In this document: positions 33,674-43,116 of the stretch, piece by piece | Position numbering within the stretch: position 1 is the first letter of the stretch | Layout: each line of letters begins with the position of its first letter | Assembly: GCA_013151045.1 (NCBI GenBank) | Contig: JAADIY010000042.1 | Location: forward strand, 35,984-99,983 | DNA length: 64,000 bases | From: Gammaproteobacteria bacterium | GTDB taxonomy: Bacteria > Pseudomonadota > Gammaproteobacteria > GCA-2400775 | Direction of reading: 5' to 3' | Notes under the pieces: model-generated | Told to the model about the DNA's origin: nothing | Databases searched by the model: none | Seen by the model: only the letters and a program-made list of their open reading frames with translations | Program-made: the position numbers and the translations under genes

Positions 33674-35825
33674 CTTTTAATGCTTCTAGCACTTTAGCTT
33701 TTGGACCATCCATCACCACACGTCCGTCTTCGATCACTACAATCCTTTCAACTAAATCTAGCATTGGCGCTTTATGTGTAACGAGGACAAGCGTTTTATC
33801 ACGCGTATAATTAAATAGACGCTTTCTAATCGCAGCCTCCGTTGTATTGTCCATACTATTCGTTGGCTCATCGAGAACCAGAATTGGCTCATCAAGTAAC
33901 AATGCTCGGCCCAACGCTATCGCTTGTCGTTGCCCTCCTGACAACAATACTCCTTGTTCACCAACTGGCGTATCAAACCCCATAGGCAGTTTATTTACAA
34001 ATTGATCTACACCTGATATTGACGCCACTTCTAACAAACGATCATCGTCAATGTGTAGATCTTTAAACGCTAAGTTATCTCGTATACTGCCACGCATTAA
34101 TTCGACGTCCTGTGAGAGATAACCAATGTGATGACGAAGATCTGCTGGATCAATTTGATTAATATCAATACCATCTATAGAAATAGCGCCTTCAGTTGGT
34201 GGATAAAGCCCAACTAATAATTTAGTAATACTGGTTTTTCCTGAGCCAACCCTGCCAATAATGCCAACATGTTCTTTTGGTCTAATACTCAATGACACAT
34301 TCGATAGTGATGCGCGTTTAGCTTCGGGGTATGTGAAACTTACATTTTGGAAACCTATAGCACCTTCAAAGACTGGTCTGCGAACAAATTTCTTGCCCTC
34401 AGGTCTTTCTATATCTCTGTTCATCAAATCATCTAAAGATTTATAAGCAGTACGAGTTTGCTGAAAATTTGTAATGAGGCTAGCTATCTGACCCATTGGT
34501 GATACAGCTCGCGATGACAGCATCACAACAGCTATCAAACCGCCTAGTGACAATAATGAATCACTAATCTGATAGACACCGAACACTATTAGTCCAACAG
34601 TATTGATTTGTACCAGTAAGTTCGTTACTACCGTAATAGAACCCGACAAAATTCGCGCTCGCATTGATTTCGCGGCAATCTGTCCCGTTGACTCTTCCCA
34701 CACCCACTGAGAATGATGTGATGCACCCAATGTTTTAATTGTTTGAATTGAACTTAAGCTTTCAATTAAATGTGCATTTTTATTCGCTGAAGCCTCAAAC
34801 GTACTTTCTATACTGTCACGTAATGGTTTGATTAATATCGCGCTGTAGATCAATAACGTAGCTATAATTACTAACGGTATAGCGACCATTGGTCCGCCTA
34901 TATACCAAATTATTACCAAAAAAATTATCGCAAATGGCAGATCGACTAAGGTTGCTATTGTTGAAGCAGTAAAGAAACTTCGAATACTCTCAAAATCACG
35001 AAGATTATTCGCAAACGCACCGACACTGCTCGGCCATTGATCCATGCGCAAATTTAGCACCTGCTCAAATAAGATCGATGACATGATGACATCACTTTTC
35101 TTGCCTGCTATCTCCAATAAATAATTGCGAATAAAGCGCATTAGAGCATCAAAAGCATAAATAATCATTATGCCTATCGCTAACACCCACAATGTCTCTA
35201 AGGCATCGTTCGGTACAACGCGGTCATAAACATTCATCGTAAACAACGGTGTTGCAACAACAAATAGATTGGCCAATACTGAGGCGACGAGGACGGCAAA
35301 AAATATTTCTTTTGAATGAGCTAACGTGCCCCAAAACCAATGACTTTTACGCGCACTAATTAATTTCAATGCACGACTACGTTGCTTAAATTCGCGTTTT
35401 AATAAAAATGCAAAGCCAGTATGCTCTTCTTCTAACCGGCTAATATCTACCCATTCTTCACCGTCGCCCACTTCAGGAAAAATAACTTTAGCCTGACCCT
35501 TTTTGTAGTCAACACTCTCAAGAATGCACGCATTACGGTTTTTAAGTACTAATATACATGGTAAAAGCAAATCTGATAATTCTGACAAATCTCTTTTAAT
35601 GAGTTTAGAAGCAAAACCTGCGCGCTTAGCGACACGCGAAAATAGTCCTTTAGAACTTTTAATTGAAAACATCTCTGGGCCAGCTGCACCAGGCTCTACA
35701 GGCAAACCGGAAATCAATGCATCAACGGAAATCGGTCTATGAAACTGTTTGGCAAATATAACCAAACATTCCAACAACGGGTCATGCTGGGGAGCGATAT
35801 CTAATTTCTCATTCACTTCATTCAT
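33654..35825 (-). CDS. lapB: LapB-type type I secretion ABC transporter
   Basis: This 723-residue permease/ATPase has an N-terminal C39-like domain (about 1-140) without the peptidase Cys, as in LapB and RTX exporters that do not process cargo. Membrane helices (about 165-310) and a nucleotide-binding domain with Walker A GRVGSGKTS, signature LSGGQRQAIALGRALL and Walker B ILVLDEPTNSMD follow. It energises export of the adhesin. The start overlaps the lapD stop by 4 bp and the stop overlaps lapC by 20 bp. Confidence 0.92.
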   Translation of the reverse strand: MNEVNEKLDIAPQHDPLLECLVIFAKQFHRPISVDALISGLPVEPGAAGPEMFSIKSSKGLFSRVAKRAGFASKLIKRDLSELSDLLLPCILVLKNRNACILESVDYKKGQAKVIFPEVGDGEEWVDISRLEEEHTGFAFLLKREFKQRSRALKLISARKSHWFWGTLAHSKEIFFAVLVASVLANLFVVATPLFTMNVYDRVVPNDALETLWVLAIGIMIIYAFDALMRFIRNYLLEIAGKKSDVIMSSILFEQVLNLRMDQWPSSVGAFANNLRDFESIRSFFTASTIATLVDLPFAIIFLVIIWYIGGPMVAIPLVIIATLLIYSAILIKPLRDSIESTFEASANKNAHLIESLSSIQTIKTLGASHHSQWVWEESTGQIAAKSMRARILSGSITVVTNLLVQINTVGLIVFGVYQISDSLLSLGGLIAVVMLSSRAVSPMGQIASLITNFQQTRTAYKSLDDLMNRDIERPEGKKFVRRPVFEGAIGFQNVSFTYPEAKRASLSNVSLSIRPKEHVGIIGRVGSGKTSITKLLVGLYPPTEGAISIDGIDINQIDPADLRHHIGYLSQDVELMRGSIRDNLAFKDLHIDDDRLLEVASISGVDQFVNKLPMGFDTPVGEQGVLLSGGQRQAIALGRALLLDEPILVLDEPTNSMDNTTEAAIRKRLFNYTRDKTLVLVTHKAPMLDLVERIVVIEDGRVVMDGPKAKVLEALKGGQSEL

Positions 35826-37753
35826 AATAAATCTTGTGGCTCCGCAAGCAAATGACCTTGCATTGTTTCAATACCAAGCTCAATTAACCTGTCGTAATTT
35901 TCCTGCGTACTGACTCCAACTGCTATGAGCCTAATATCCAAGGTAGCCACCAACGTTTTCAGTGCTTGAAATGCAATGGACACGTCTTCAGGCGTCAAAT
36001 CTATCAGCAGGTTTGCATTAACTTTGATATAACTTGGCCTAATCGACTGCAACACACCTAACGATTCTTTCAAATCGAAATTATCGATACCAAATTGATG
36101 CCCTAATTCACGAAGTCGATCAGCCACTTGCATACACATCAATGGATATTGATTAAACACTGCGTGACTTGCTTCTAGACACAACCCACCCGGGGCACCT
36201 ATAAATTTAGCGAGCAAATCGGTGAATTCTTTAGAAATATGACAATGACTATCAAAAAATGACGCTGTCAAATTTAGCGCAACTGGAACTTCGGGGTCGA
36301 CCTTCGATACTTTTGAAACTAATTTGAATACTGCTCTATCGATTTCCAAGCCAAAACCTAAAGACAAGGCCATAGGCATAAACATACCTGCGGATATTGT
36401 TGCATCTTGCTCATTCTTCAAACGCACAAACACTTCTTTGTGCACAATACTACCGTCGATATCTAATACGGGCTGACTTGCCAAATAGAGCCGATTTTCC
36501 AGCAATGCCTCTTCAATCCATGCTCGCCACTGCATCTTGCCTTGAGGCAAGAGCATATTTGAACGTGTCGTTTCGACAATTGAATAAGAGCTTTTTCCTA
36601 GCGCTTGCGTTAAAGCGAAGTCCGCATCTGCCAATACTTCACCGGTTGAAGAATTCGCCTGTAAACGTGTTACACCAGCGATGAATGTCACCTGATGTGT
36701 ATCAGAATATCGCTTTGATTTATCTCTAAATTTATCAAAAAATTTATTGATACGTTGATTGACCATCTCTGGCTCTACACATGCTAACAATGCAAACTCA
36801 TCTTCACTAAGCCTGGCGCATTTTTCATCCGCATCGATGGAGCAATATTCCCCGAGTAACTCCGCAGCCAAACATATAATGTTATCTACAGTTTCGTATC
36901 CCTTACTATCACGTAATGCCTCTAGACCTTGCAATTTAAATATAACCATCGTGGCATAACTTATCGCATCTTCTGAATGACTTTGCTCTAATTGATTAAC
37001 AATATACTTATGATTCCCTAACCCAGTGAGGGTATCCACGTATAACAAGTCTTGATATCTAGATAATGTATGTTGCTGGTCGACGAAAATACCTTGAACC
37101 TTAGAAACCATATTATTCATCGCCTCAACCACTCGGCGCAATTCTGGAGTTGAAGGCAATATTTTTTGCTGAACAAATTGATTTGCTTGTATTGCTTCCG
37201 CTTGTTTCTTAACCCTGTCTAGGGGCTGCATAATTTTATGCAATAAAAACCAAAGCAACACCATACCGGTAACAAATAGTAAGACTGCCCATAAAACGGT
37301 GGCTTTTAAACTTTGATATAAGCTTACGTAAGTAAAACCAGGGTGAACCGTTATCAATAACTCGCCTACAGGTGTCCATCCTTGCTGAATGCGACTCGTA
37401 CCCGTAGCCTCTCGTAAAGGCACTAGTGATATAAACCAATCAGGCACTTTACGAATTGATATTTTTTGTTCTTTTTTATGTACAGTATGTCCAGCCGTAT
37501 CAATTAACTCAATACGTGTGTAATAACCACTGTCAAATACACTATTAAAGAGCACTTCAAGCGAGGCTTTATCTTGACTTGCGCCACTATTAGAAATGCT
37601 AATACCAAGAGTTGTCGCCATATCTCGTGCTGAGGTCTGCAACTGTCCCTCTAAAAATTCACTCGACCGGCGGAAATCGCCAATTGTAGTAGCCAATACA
37701 AAAATAAAGAACACCACTGACACCAGCAACGCGATCTGCTTAAACAATGTCAT
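35822..37753 (-). CDS. lapD: LapD-type inner-membrane c-di-GMP receptor
   Basis: This 643-residue protein has two membrane helices flanking a periplasmic LapD/MoxY-type domain (about 25-150) with the conserved Trp in RIQQGWTPVGEL, then HAMP, GGDEF-like and EAL-like domains. The GGDEF signature is degraded to RLSEDEFALL and the EAL signature to KEVFVRLK, so it should bind rather than make or break c-di-GMP. LapD with c-di-GMP sequesters LapG, which keeps the adhesin on the surface. It overlaps lapG and lapB by 4 bp each. Confidence 0.9.
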   Translation of the reverse strand: MTLFKQIALLVSVVFFIFVLATTIGDFRRSSEFLEGQLQTSARDMATTLGISISNSGASQDKASLEVLFNSVFDSGYYTRIELIDTAGHTVHKKEQKISIRKVPDWFISLVPLREATGTSRIQQGWTPVGELLITVHPGFTYVSLYQSLKATVLWAVLLFVTGMVLLWFLLHKIMQPLDRVKKQAEAIQANQFVQQKILPSTPELRRVVEAMNNMVSKVQGIFVDQQHTLSRYQDLLYVDTLTGLGNHKYIVNQLEQSHSEDAISYATMVIFKLQGLEALRDSKGYETVDNIICLAAELLGEYCSIDADEKCARLSEDEFALLACVEPEMVNQRINKFFDKFRDKSKRYSDTHQVTFIAGVTRLQANSSTGEVLADADFALTQALGKSSYSIVETTRSNMLLPQGKMQWRAWIEEALLENRLYLASQPVLDIDGSIVHKEVFVRLKNEQDATISAGMFMPMALSLGFGLEIDRAVFKLVSKVSKVDPEVPVALNLTASFFDSHCHISKEFTDLLAKFIGAPGGLCLEASHAVFNQYPLMCMQVADRLRELGHQFGIDNFDLKESLGVLQSIRPSYIKVNANLLIDLTPEDVSIAFQALKTLVATLDIRLIAVGVSTQENYDRLIELGIETMQGHLLAEPQDLL

Positions 37754-38457
37754 GAGTTCATCTCTTCAACATTAGCAAGCAATTTTTCCCATTTGCTGTT
37801 TTTTACTTTGTCAGTTGGCAGCGCTTGTCCTAAACCAGCAGATGCATTGGTCAAAAAAAGTGACTTTGCATTAAAACTGTATACCGGAAGCAAATCTGTT
37901 CGCTTATCTGCCGAAAAGATACGCAATTCGTAATTATCTAAAATTAGTGGAATACCTGTTGGCGTTTCAAAATAGCTCAACACCATATGTGCGATATTTT
38001 CTCTTATTGCCTTCACGTAAGTCAGGTAGAGACGCTCATCATCGATACCTAATGCGCGCAAGGCAAAATATTTAGAAATAACGTAGTCTTCACAATCACC
38101 TTGATATACACCGATAAACTCTTCTGGTGTTGCCCAATAATCTTCTACTTTCCATAGCTTAATATCATATTCAAACGCAAAGCTATTAAAAAACCGATTC
38201 ACTTCTAATAATTTTTCAGCAACTGGTTTTTGGTCGAGGTGAGCGAGCAAATTATTTAATGCCACACCTCTATCTTTTGCTGCACTTTCATAATTTTCAA
38301 ATAAACGACTGAGCATTGGATCATCGACAAAGGGCTTAGCATATTGTGGAGATGGAAATAAGCTCACAACTAAAAATAAAAAGATTAAAACCAAATAACG
38401 ACGTGATAATCCATAGCCATGGGAAACGTCAATAAATCCATTTATTTGCCAACGCAT
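37750..38457 (-). CDS. lapG: LapG-type periplasmic cysteine protease
   Basis: This 235-residue transglutaminase-like protease has an N-terminal membrane or signal segment (about 20-40). The catalytic triad is visible as Cys122 (YQGDCEDYVISKY), His157 (ENIAHMVLSYF) and Asp174 (LILDNYELR); the Cys-His-Asp spacings of 35 and 17 are close to those of Pseudomonas LapG. It cuts the adhesin's retention module when LapD releases it, so the biofilm disperses. The start overlaps no upstream gene (66-bp gap), but its stop overlaps lapD. Confidence 0.92.
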   Translation of the reverse strand: MRWQINGFIDVSHGYGLSRRYLVLIFLFLVVSLFPSPQYAKPFVDDPMLSRLFENYESAAKDRGVALNNLLAHLDQKPVAEKLLEVNRFFNSFAFEYDIKLWKVEDYWATPEEFIGVYQGDCEDYVISKYFALRALGIDDERLYLTYVKAIRENIAHMVLSYFETPTGIPLILDNYELRIFSADKRTDLLPVYSFNAKSLFLTNASAGLGQALPTDKVKNSKWEKLLANVEEMNS

Positions 38458-38523
38458 AGCCTACCTAACAACATTAACACGCCAACTTGAATATTGATGA
38501 TAGATTGCTCCTCATCGTCTTTA

Positions 38524-40767
38524 CTATTTGTCTTCAACCGCAAGGCTCAGATTTTGACGAAAATGAAATTCACCTCTACGATTAATTGCACGACCAGATT
38601 TCGTTTTATTGTCCGCAACTGGTTTATTCTCACCAATACCATTTGCTTTTATTCGGTTGCCACTAATTCCCTTACTAATTAGTAATTCTCGCAAAGCATT
38701 TGCTCGGCGTTTAGATAACGAAAGGTTGTAGCTACTTGTTCCTACATCATCGGTATGAGCAAAGATCCATGTTTCGACATCAGGTGATTGTTTTAATATT
38801 GATATAATTGACTTAACCTTGGTACTCGAACTATTAGTTAATGCCGTATCATTAAATAGAAAATTCACAAATTGCGGTTTCGACAAATCCATGTCATCCG
38901 CCGACGATATATTAAGACTCACTACAGCCGTGGATGAATTACCGTTACCATCAGATACCGTATAGGTGAATTTATCCTTACCTATATACCCTTCATCTGG
39001 GCGATATATAAGATTTTTATTGTTATCTGATGCTAGCCTTCCATATGTTGGCTGAGAGTAACGTTGAATAATTAGGCTATCACTTTCCGCGTCACTATCA
39101 TTACCTAGCAACATTTCACTAGAAATCGTCAATATACTATCTTGTAAAAGCTCTAACACATCATCAGCAGCAACAGGCGAGACATTAATTACATCAGAAA
39201 TTGCATTAGCATCCTCTTGTATTCCAAATGCACGGTACTCTTCGCTAGCTAAAGACACATCAAATGACGTATATTGGTCAAAATCAATTTCTGATTTATT
39301 ACCACAACCAAAACCATCTACAGTATCGTTTTCTTTACTATTATCACAATGATCTGTCGGATTGATGACCGCGTCATCATCACGATCTATATCATAAGGT
39401 AGATTATCTTCACCTTGCGCTTGAATAAGAGAAATCTGTAAATCTTGGCCTGAAATTTTTGCATCCAGATTCAATGCTTTAAACAGCCCCCCTACTCCTT
39501 CATACATACGAAAACGTGCAGTGACATAATCAAAATAGGCCTCCGCATAACGATTCTGCGAGCTATTCAACTCATTCTCAGCATCAAGCACATTGATCAA
39601 ATCACGCTGGCCAATAAAAAATTCTTCGCGATAAGAACTCAACGTCGCTTCAGATTTAACAACATGCTCTTTTAAAAAAGCTAGCTGCTTACTAAGCGAT
39701 TGATCTGCAGCCCAAGACAAACGTAGCGTATTAATAACTTGTCGCCGTGCTCTTGCCGCGAACTGTTCCCGCTCATGTATAACACTAATCTTCTGTCTTT
39801 GTTCAGCGCGATCAGCGCCACCACGATACAAATTATAATTTAGATTAAGTACTAAGCTTAAATCATCAGTACTACCCTCCAATCCGTTAATGTCCTCACC
39901 AATTGCTTGCGCTAAACGTAAATCAATTATTGGCTGGTTTTTGCTGCGAGAGCGGCGGTAGTCTGCTTGTGCGGCCTCTATATTAAAATCAGCAACTCGC
40001 AGCGCCGGATGATTATCTAATGCCTGCGTAGTTAAGTCCTCAATGCTCAATCCAGGATGTTCGGGCAATTCTGGTTCTAATAACGTTGCCGGGTCAACAT
40101 ATCGACCTGCAACTTGATGAAACTGCGTAGAAGCATCTTGTAAATTATTTTGCTGCGCAATAAGACTGGCATGCGCACTAGCGACCCGACCTTCTGTCTG
40201 TTCTAATTGAGATCGGCGTCCTACGCCTGACAAACTTCGAATACGTATTTTCTCTAATATCTCTTCGTGAGACTCTACATTTTTTATCGCCAGCTCATAT
40301 AAACGCTGCTGTTTTAATACTTCCAGGTACGACTGAGTTGCCTCTAAAGCTATATTGTCAGCAGTATCATAAATCTCAAATAAAGCTGAGTTAACCCTGG
40401 CATCAGTTTGACTAATCTGATTTTTCGTATCAAAACCATCATATAGGTTTTGCGTGACAGCTAACTCTGCGCGAGAACTTTCAAAATCTATCGAATTAGG
40501 GCCGGTTATCGGTGACTTGCTTTCGAAAGCACCAAACGAAGCGTTTAAATCTACACTAGGACGCCATCCACTCTTAGCAATTTCTTTGTCTTGTATATTC
40601 TGCCGGAAAATATGAACTTGCTCACGCACATTTGGATGAGCACTGATGGTATCTGCGACAAAACTAGACAGCTCAGCGCCATAGCTACTGCTTGCAACAA
40701 GGCTAACCAGAACAAATAAACTTATATTTATCTTAAATTGGTTTAATAAAGACCAAGCCAATCGCAT
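38524..40767 (-). CDS. TolC-type outer-membrane channel fused to a cadherin-like and an OmpA domain
   Basis: This 747-residue protein begins with a signal peptide (to about residue 30). Residues 30-440 form a TolC/AggA-type efflux channel protomer. A short thrombospondin-3-like linker (DIDRDDDAVINPTDHCD, about 457-490) follows, then an Ig/cadherin-like repeat (about 525-620; PDEGYIGKDKFTYTVSDGNG) and a C-terminal OmpA peptidoglycan-binding domain (about 630-745; AHTDDVGTSSYNLSLSKRRA). In related Lap or Bpf operons TolC and OmpA proteins are usually encoded separately, so this fusion is unusual. It heads the operon and serves as the LapE-like exit pore, perhaps tethered to peptidoglycan. Confidence 0.88.
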   Translation of the reverse strand: MRLAWSLLNQFKINISLFVLVSLVASSSYGAELSSFVADTISAHPNVREQVHIFRQNIQDKEIAKSGWRPSVDLNASFGAFESKSPITGPNSIDFESSRAELAVTQNLYDGFDTKNQISQTDARVNSALFEIYDTADNIALEATQSYLEVLKQQRLYELAIKNVESHEEILEKIRIRSLSGVGRRSQLEQTEGRVASAHASLIAQQNNLQDASTQFHQVAGRYVDPATLLEPELPEHPGLSIEDLTTQALDNHPALRVADFNIEAAQADYRRSRSKNQPIIDLRLAQAIGEDINGLEGSTDDLSLVLNLNYNLYRGGADRAEQRQKISVIHEREQFAARARRQVINTLRLSWAADQSLSKQLAFLKEHVVKSEATLSSYREEFFIGQRDLINVLDAENELNSSQNRYAEAYFDYVTARFRMYEGVGGLFKALNLDAKISGQDLQISLIQAQGEDNLPYDIDRDDDAVINPTDHCDNSKENDTVDGFGCGNKSEIDFDQYTSFDVSLASEEYRAFGIQEDANAISDVINVSPVAADDVLELLQDSILTISSEMLLGNDSDAESDSLIIQRYSQPTYGRLASDNNKNLIYRPDEGYIGKDKFTYTVSDGNGNSSTAVVSLNISSADDMDLSKPQFVNFLFNDTALTNSSSTKVKSIISILKQSPDVETWIFAHTDDVGTSSYNLSLSKRRANALRELLISKGISGNRIKANGIGENKPVADNKTKSGRAINRRGEFHFRQNLSLAVEDK

Positions 40768-41229
40768 TACCTTATTACCTCATATGTTTATGACACTATA
40801 TCCAGACAACCCGTGGCCAGACTACTACGTGTGACGCTACAAAGCTTAACGGCATTTAAACCGCTAAATTTAACCTGCCAGAATAAAAAATTACCTTATA
40901 AAATAATCACTTCTATGTGGTTATAGCATTTACAACATTAAATTCAAGCTATACATAGAGAGAACACATCAGACATCGGTTTTCGACAAAAAAGACAATT
41001 AATTATTGATGAACCAGGTGAACTCTTCTAAAGCTAAGGGCATCTATAATTAAAATACGTTTGTTTGTTACCAGCAAAGAAAACGCAAGCTACTTTTTTA
41101 CATTTCTTAATAATTGCAAAGAGAAGAATTACTCGCCACGCTGACCTTCGGTACTCCAATACGCTAGCGCACATTGATAAAACCTAACATTGCATCGATC
41201 GTTCAAAACTATTCTTTTCTAACAGACAC
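40768..41229. other. Intergenic region upstream of the Lap operon
   Basis: About 460 bp between the TolC-OmpA start and the tRNA terminator. It is AT-rich and should contain the Lap operon promoter, but I do not recognise clear promoter boxes, a riboswitch or a small RNA. Confidence 0.35.
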
Positions 41230-41258
41230 AAAAAAACGAGCTGCTTGCTCGTTTTTTT
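41230..41258 (-). terminator. Bidirectional-type terminator after tRNA-Ser
   Basis: Stem CGAGC (41237-41241) and GCTCG (41247-41251), flanked by seven A (41230-41236) and seven T (41252-41258), which pair to extend the stem. On the minus strand it ends the tRNA-Ser transcript 5 bp past the CCA end. Confidence 0.8.
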
Positions 41259-41263
41259 ATTAA

Positions 41264-41356
41264 TGGCGGAGAGAGAGGGATTCGAACCCTCGATAGAGCT
41301 ATAAACCCTATACTCCCTTAGCAGGGGAGCGCCTTCAGCCGCTCGGCCATCTCTCC
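41264..41356 (-). tRNA. tRNA-Ser (anticodon GCT)
   Basis: A 93-nt tRNA with acceptor stem GGAGAGA pairing with TCTCTCC, discriminator G and encoded CCA. The anticodon stem CTCCC/GGGAG encloses loop CTGCTAA, giving anticodon GCT. A long variable arm, as in all tRNA-Ser, and the TTCGAAT T-loop are visible. It follows csrA, a common gammaproteobacterial arrangement. Confidence 0.97.
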
Positions 41357-41411
41357 TAATTTTTTACAATCGCATTTTTTGTGCGCGAAAGATTATAACA
41401 CTAGAGAGACA

Positions 41412-41597
41412 TTAATCATCAGATTCCTGGTTTTTTTCGTTCTGAATACGATCGTAAATCTCTTCCCGGTGCACAGACACATCTTTAGGCGCATTTACAC
41501 CTATACGTACCTGGTTTCCCCTTACCCCGAGCACGGTAACAGTCACATCATCACCTATAATCAGCGATTCGCCAATGCGTCGCGTCAAAATTAACAT
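41412..41597 (-). CDS. csrA: CsrA/RsmA global post-transcriptional regulator
   Basis: This is a 61-residue protein starting [20 protein letters not shown]; the start at 41597 is chosen because GAGGAG lies upstream and the length equals that of other CsrA proteins. CsrA binds GGA motifs near ribosome sites and controls carbon storage, motility and biofilm genes. Key RNA-binding residues (Arg at position 6/7 and near [10 protein letters not shown]) are intact. It lies between lysC and tRNA-Ser as in many Gammaproteobacteria. Confidence 0.95.
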   Translation of the reverse strand: MLILTRRIGESLIIGDDVTVTVLGVRGNQVRIGVNAPKDVSVHREEIYDRIQNEKNQESDD

Positions 41598-41734
41598 GGA
41601 TATTCTCCTCATTCCAATTTCTTAAATCAAATAGGGTTGCGCTTGATTCATCCCTGTTCTTTTGCCTTATTCCTTATAGTGGCTATCATATTTATCGACA
41701 AGATTCACCCAAACTCAAAAATATAGCAAGCTAC

Positions 41735-42973
41735 CTAAGTAGTGTGCTCCAATTCAAACTCCTTATGCAGTGCACGCACTGCCAACTCCAAATACTTTTC
41801 ATCAATAACAACCGATATCTTTATTTCTGAGGTCGAGATCATATGAATATTAATACTTTCTTTAGCCAACACTTCAAAAGTTTTACTTGCGATGCCTGCA
41901 TGTGAACGCATCCCCACGCCAACTAAAGAGACTTTAACTATTGAATCATTACCAGCAACCTCACGCGCACCTAACTTATTACCGATATTACGCAATATTT
42001 CCATTGCATTATCATAGTCATTACGATGTACAGTGAAGGTGAAATCGGTCGCCCCATCAGCACCTACGTTCTGAATAATCATGTCAACTTCAATGCCCGC
42101 ATCAGCTACTGGTCCCAGTATTCCGTAGGCAATACCCGGCTGATCTGGTACACCTTGTACGGTGACTTGAGCTTCATCACGATTAAACGCAACCCCCGAT
42201 ATAACTGCTTGTTCCAACGTGCCCTTAGGGTACATCGATTCATCTTCTCCAGTAATTAGCGTGCCATTACCTTCGTCAAATGACGACAAGACACGTAGCG
42301 GAACATTGTATTTGCTGGCGAACTCTACAGATCGAATTTGTAAGACCTTTGCACCTAAACTCGCCATCTCTAGCATTTCTTCATAAGTCAGCCTATCCAT
42401 CCGACGTGCTGTAGGCACTACACGTGGGTCAGTAGTATAGACACCATCAACATCGGTATATATCCGACACTCATCGGCCTTAAGCGCCGCTGCTAATGCA
42501 ACTGCCGTGGTATCTGAGCCACCTCGACCTAAGGTCGTAATATTGCCGTCTTCATCAACACCTTGAAAACCGGCGACGACGACAACTTTACCGTTAGCTA
42601 AATCTGCACGAAGCCCCTCAGTATCAATATCCATGATACGCGCCTTATTATGCATACCATCGGTCAAAATACCGGCTTGGGTACCCGTGTAAGAACGAGA
42701 GGCGACACCTCGCTCTTCAAACGCCATACACAGTAACGCTATAGTCGTTTGTTCACCCGTTGACAGCAGCACATCGAGTTCTCGTACTGCCGGGCGCGCT
42801 GAAATCTCTTTAGCAAGCGATATTAAGCGGTTAGTTTCACCGCTCATAGCAGAAACGACAACAACAATTTGATCACCAGCCTGACGAGCCAATGAAACTT
42901 TATCAGCAATGGCACAAATGCGTTCCGCATTTGCGACAGAAGTGCCACCATATTTTTGGACAACGAGTGCCAT
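41735..42973 (-). CDS. lysC: Aspartate kinase
   Basis: This 412-residue monofunctional aspartokinase catalyses the first step to lysine, threonine and methionine. The N-terminus VVQKYGGTSVANAERI is the kinase nucleotide-binding signature, and TTLGRGGSDTTAVALAAALK is in the catalytic domain. Two ACT domains for feedback regulation lie at about 265-410. The gene sits between alaS and csrA. No fused homoserine dehydrogenase domain is present. Confidence 0.96.
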   Translation of the reverse strand: MALVVQKYGGTSVANAERICAIADKVSLARQAGDQIVVVVSAMSGETNRLISLAKEISARPAVRELDVLLSTGEQTTIALLCMAFEERGVASRSYTGTQAGILTDGMHNKARIMDIDTEGLRADLANGKVVVVAGFQGVDEDGNITTLGRGGSDTTAVALAAALKADECRIYTDVDGVYTTDPRVVPTARRMDRLTYEEMLEMASLGAKVLQIRSVEFASKYNVPLRVLSSFDEGNGTLITGEDESMYPKGTLEQAVISGVAFNRDEAQVTVQGVPDQPGIAYGILGPVADAGIEVDMIIQNVGADGATDFTFTVHRNDYDNAMEILRNIGNKLGAREVAGNDSIVKVSLVGVGMRSHAGIASKTFEVLAKESINIHMISTSEIKISVVIDEKYLELAVRALHKEFELEHTT

Positions 42974-43116
42974 TTACAATAACCATATCTGGCCCTAGCC
43001 TGAATACCCATGCTAGAACCGTAAAAAGCCCGTAATTAAACGCTAAATTGAAGTAAATTGGAAGGATTAACGTATATCGCGTATAAAAAGAAATTCAATC
43101 AGAATTAATTTGTGTA

